60,595 nt of DNA from Pseudomonadota bacterium (GTDB lineage: Bacteria; Desulfobacterota; Desulfobacteria; Desulfobacterales; RPRI01), in the NCBI GenBank assembly GCA_018817425.1, contig JAHITX010000069.1, forward strand, positions 1-60,595, given 5' to 3'. The notes below the pieces were generated by a model. It was given only the letters and a program-made list of their open reading frames with translations, was not told where the DNA came from and did no database searches. Below, piece after piece: positions 60,013 to 60,595 of this stretch; position 1 is the first letter of the stretch; every line of letters begins with the position of its first letter. A program made the position numbers and the translations under genes.

Positions 60013-60595
60013 TTACTTTCCATTACGGCTTTCTAATAAGCCTAATTTTCGCATTTTACTTCTAAGCGTATTAGGATTTACATTGAGAAGTTCGGCTGCG
60101 CCCCCCTGTCCGTTTATTTTACCGCCTGTTTGTTTTAATACTTTCTTTATATGTGATGATACTATCTCTTCCAATTCCAAAGTTTCGTTTTTAACATCAG
60201 ATGATATAATCTTTTCCGAACCCGATTGCGGTAATATAATTTTTACGATCTCTTTGAGGTATGAAAATATTTTTTCTTCCGCATTATTTTCTTTACTGTA
60301 AACCGGTTGATGAAGTATATCAGGTTCTTTTTTTTGAAATAAGGTATCTTCGAAAGCAAGCGGGCCGGAAATGTTTTGTCCCTGATATTGGATTAAAATA
60401 CGTTCTATATAATTTTCCAGTTCACGTACATTTCCCGGCCAGCTGTTAGCCTTGAGCTGATCAATAGCTCCGGGTCCAATTGCAGGCGGTGGAGATATGT
60501 TCTTTTCAGTGGATTTTCGTTTGATAAAATAATATACCAGCTCGGCAATATCATTTCTTCTTTCACGCAAAGGAGGTATTTTTATCGGATAAACA
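60013..60595 (-). CDS. Sigma-54-dependent activator, C-terminal part (truncated by window end)
   Basis: The visible 194 codons are the C-terminal part of an NtrC-family regulator; the frame is open to the right edge, so the N-terminal sensor and most of the AAA+ domain lie outside. It begins in the AAA+ tail (YPIKIPPLRERRNDI; WPGNVRELENYIERI). It continues through a linker and ends with a Fis-type helix-turn-helix (TGGKINGQGGAAELLNVNPNTL, SKMRKLGL in pieces). Such proteins activate sigma-54 promoters in response to a signal. The target is unknown; the EamA gene downstream, about 105 bp away, is one candidate. Confidence 0.9.
   Translation of the reverse strand, partial: VYPIKIPPLRERRNDIAELVYYFIKRKSTEKNISPPPAIGPGAIDQLKANSWPGNVRELENYIERILIQYQGQNISGPLAFEDTLFQKKEPDILHQPVYSKENNAEEKIFSYLKEIVKIILPQSGSEKIISSDVKNETLELEEIVSSHIKKVLKQTGGKINGQGGAAELLNVNPNTLRSKMRKLGLLESRNGK

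Overview
The window reads as a chromosomal segment of an AT-rich Gram-negative bacterium. Outer-membrane biology is plain: a complete Mla phospholipid-transport operon, a LolA-like carrier protein and a BamE-like secreted protein. The gene mix (B12-dependent radical SAM enzymes, a CRP-type regulator, a chemotaxis fusion protein, sigma-54 control) suggests Desulfobacterota, perhaps Desulfobacterales. That is inference: there is no rRNA gene and no sulfate-reduction gene here to prove it.

Layout. 1-5.5 kb is a loose collection of small genes (ribbon-helix-helix, XRE, secreted orphans) with long gene-poor gaps. 5.7-9.5 kb carries tRNA-Phe, rsmE and polA. 10.0-13.6 kb is mlaEFDCA on the minus strand, followed by a CRP-family regulator. 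14.85-40.5 kb is one 26-gene plus-strand biosynthetic locus. After it come a cysteine-cluster protein, tRNA-Pro, a class A penicillin-binding protein with a large insertion, and a divergent ADP-ribosylglycohydrolase-fold protein. 46.3-51.4 kb is a visibly GC-richer accessory island (a broken gene, a Schlafen/AlbA_2 ATP-binding protein, a TrlF-type PHP-ATPase, a gene remnant). 51.6-60.6 kb returns to core genes: parA-parB, a NYN-domain protein, DUF47-Pit phosphate transport, a receiver/substrate-binding/CheW fusion, a PduO-type cobalamin adenosyltransferase, tRNA-Gly and tRNA-Cys, an EamA transporter, and the 3' end of a sigma-54 activator gene that runs off the window.

The main discovery target is the 14.85-40.5 kb locus. 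It holds the core of an aryl-polyene (APE) type II polyketide system: ketoreductase, three ketosynthases with intact Cys-His-His triads, two chain-length-factor-like partners, three acyl carrier proteins, two hot-dog dehydratase halves, a thioesterase, a LolA-like protein, an MMPL exporter, a DUF3261 lipoprotein, acyltransferases, a GT2 glycosyltransferase and an AMP-dependent ligase. To this core are added three B12-binding-type radical SAM enzymes, two FAD oxidoreductases (one CrtI-like), a stand-alone condensation-fold protein, and a SPASM iron-sulfur domain fused to one dehydratase half. No aromatic ammonia-lyase is present. The mixture of APE-type ketosynthases, radical SAM enzymes and phytoene-desaturase-like oxidoreductase resembles the layout proposed for ladderane-type lipid clusters. 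My working model is an ACP-bound polyene that is reshaped by radical chemistry, placed on a (glyco)lipid, and exported to the outer membrane. The product cannot be named from sequence.

Other notable points are a receiver + NMT1-like binding domain + CheW fusion in one cytoplasmic protein, a MITE-like repeat whose first bases coincide with the stop codon of the upstream gene in both copies, large REP-like hairpins built on GGGGTCAAGGATTCAAG, and small genes missed by simple ORF cut-offs (ribbon-helix-helix at 135-302; ATGA-coupled micro-ORF at 3533-3613).
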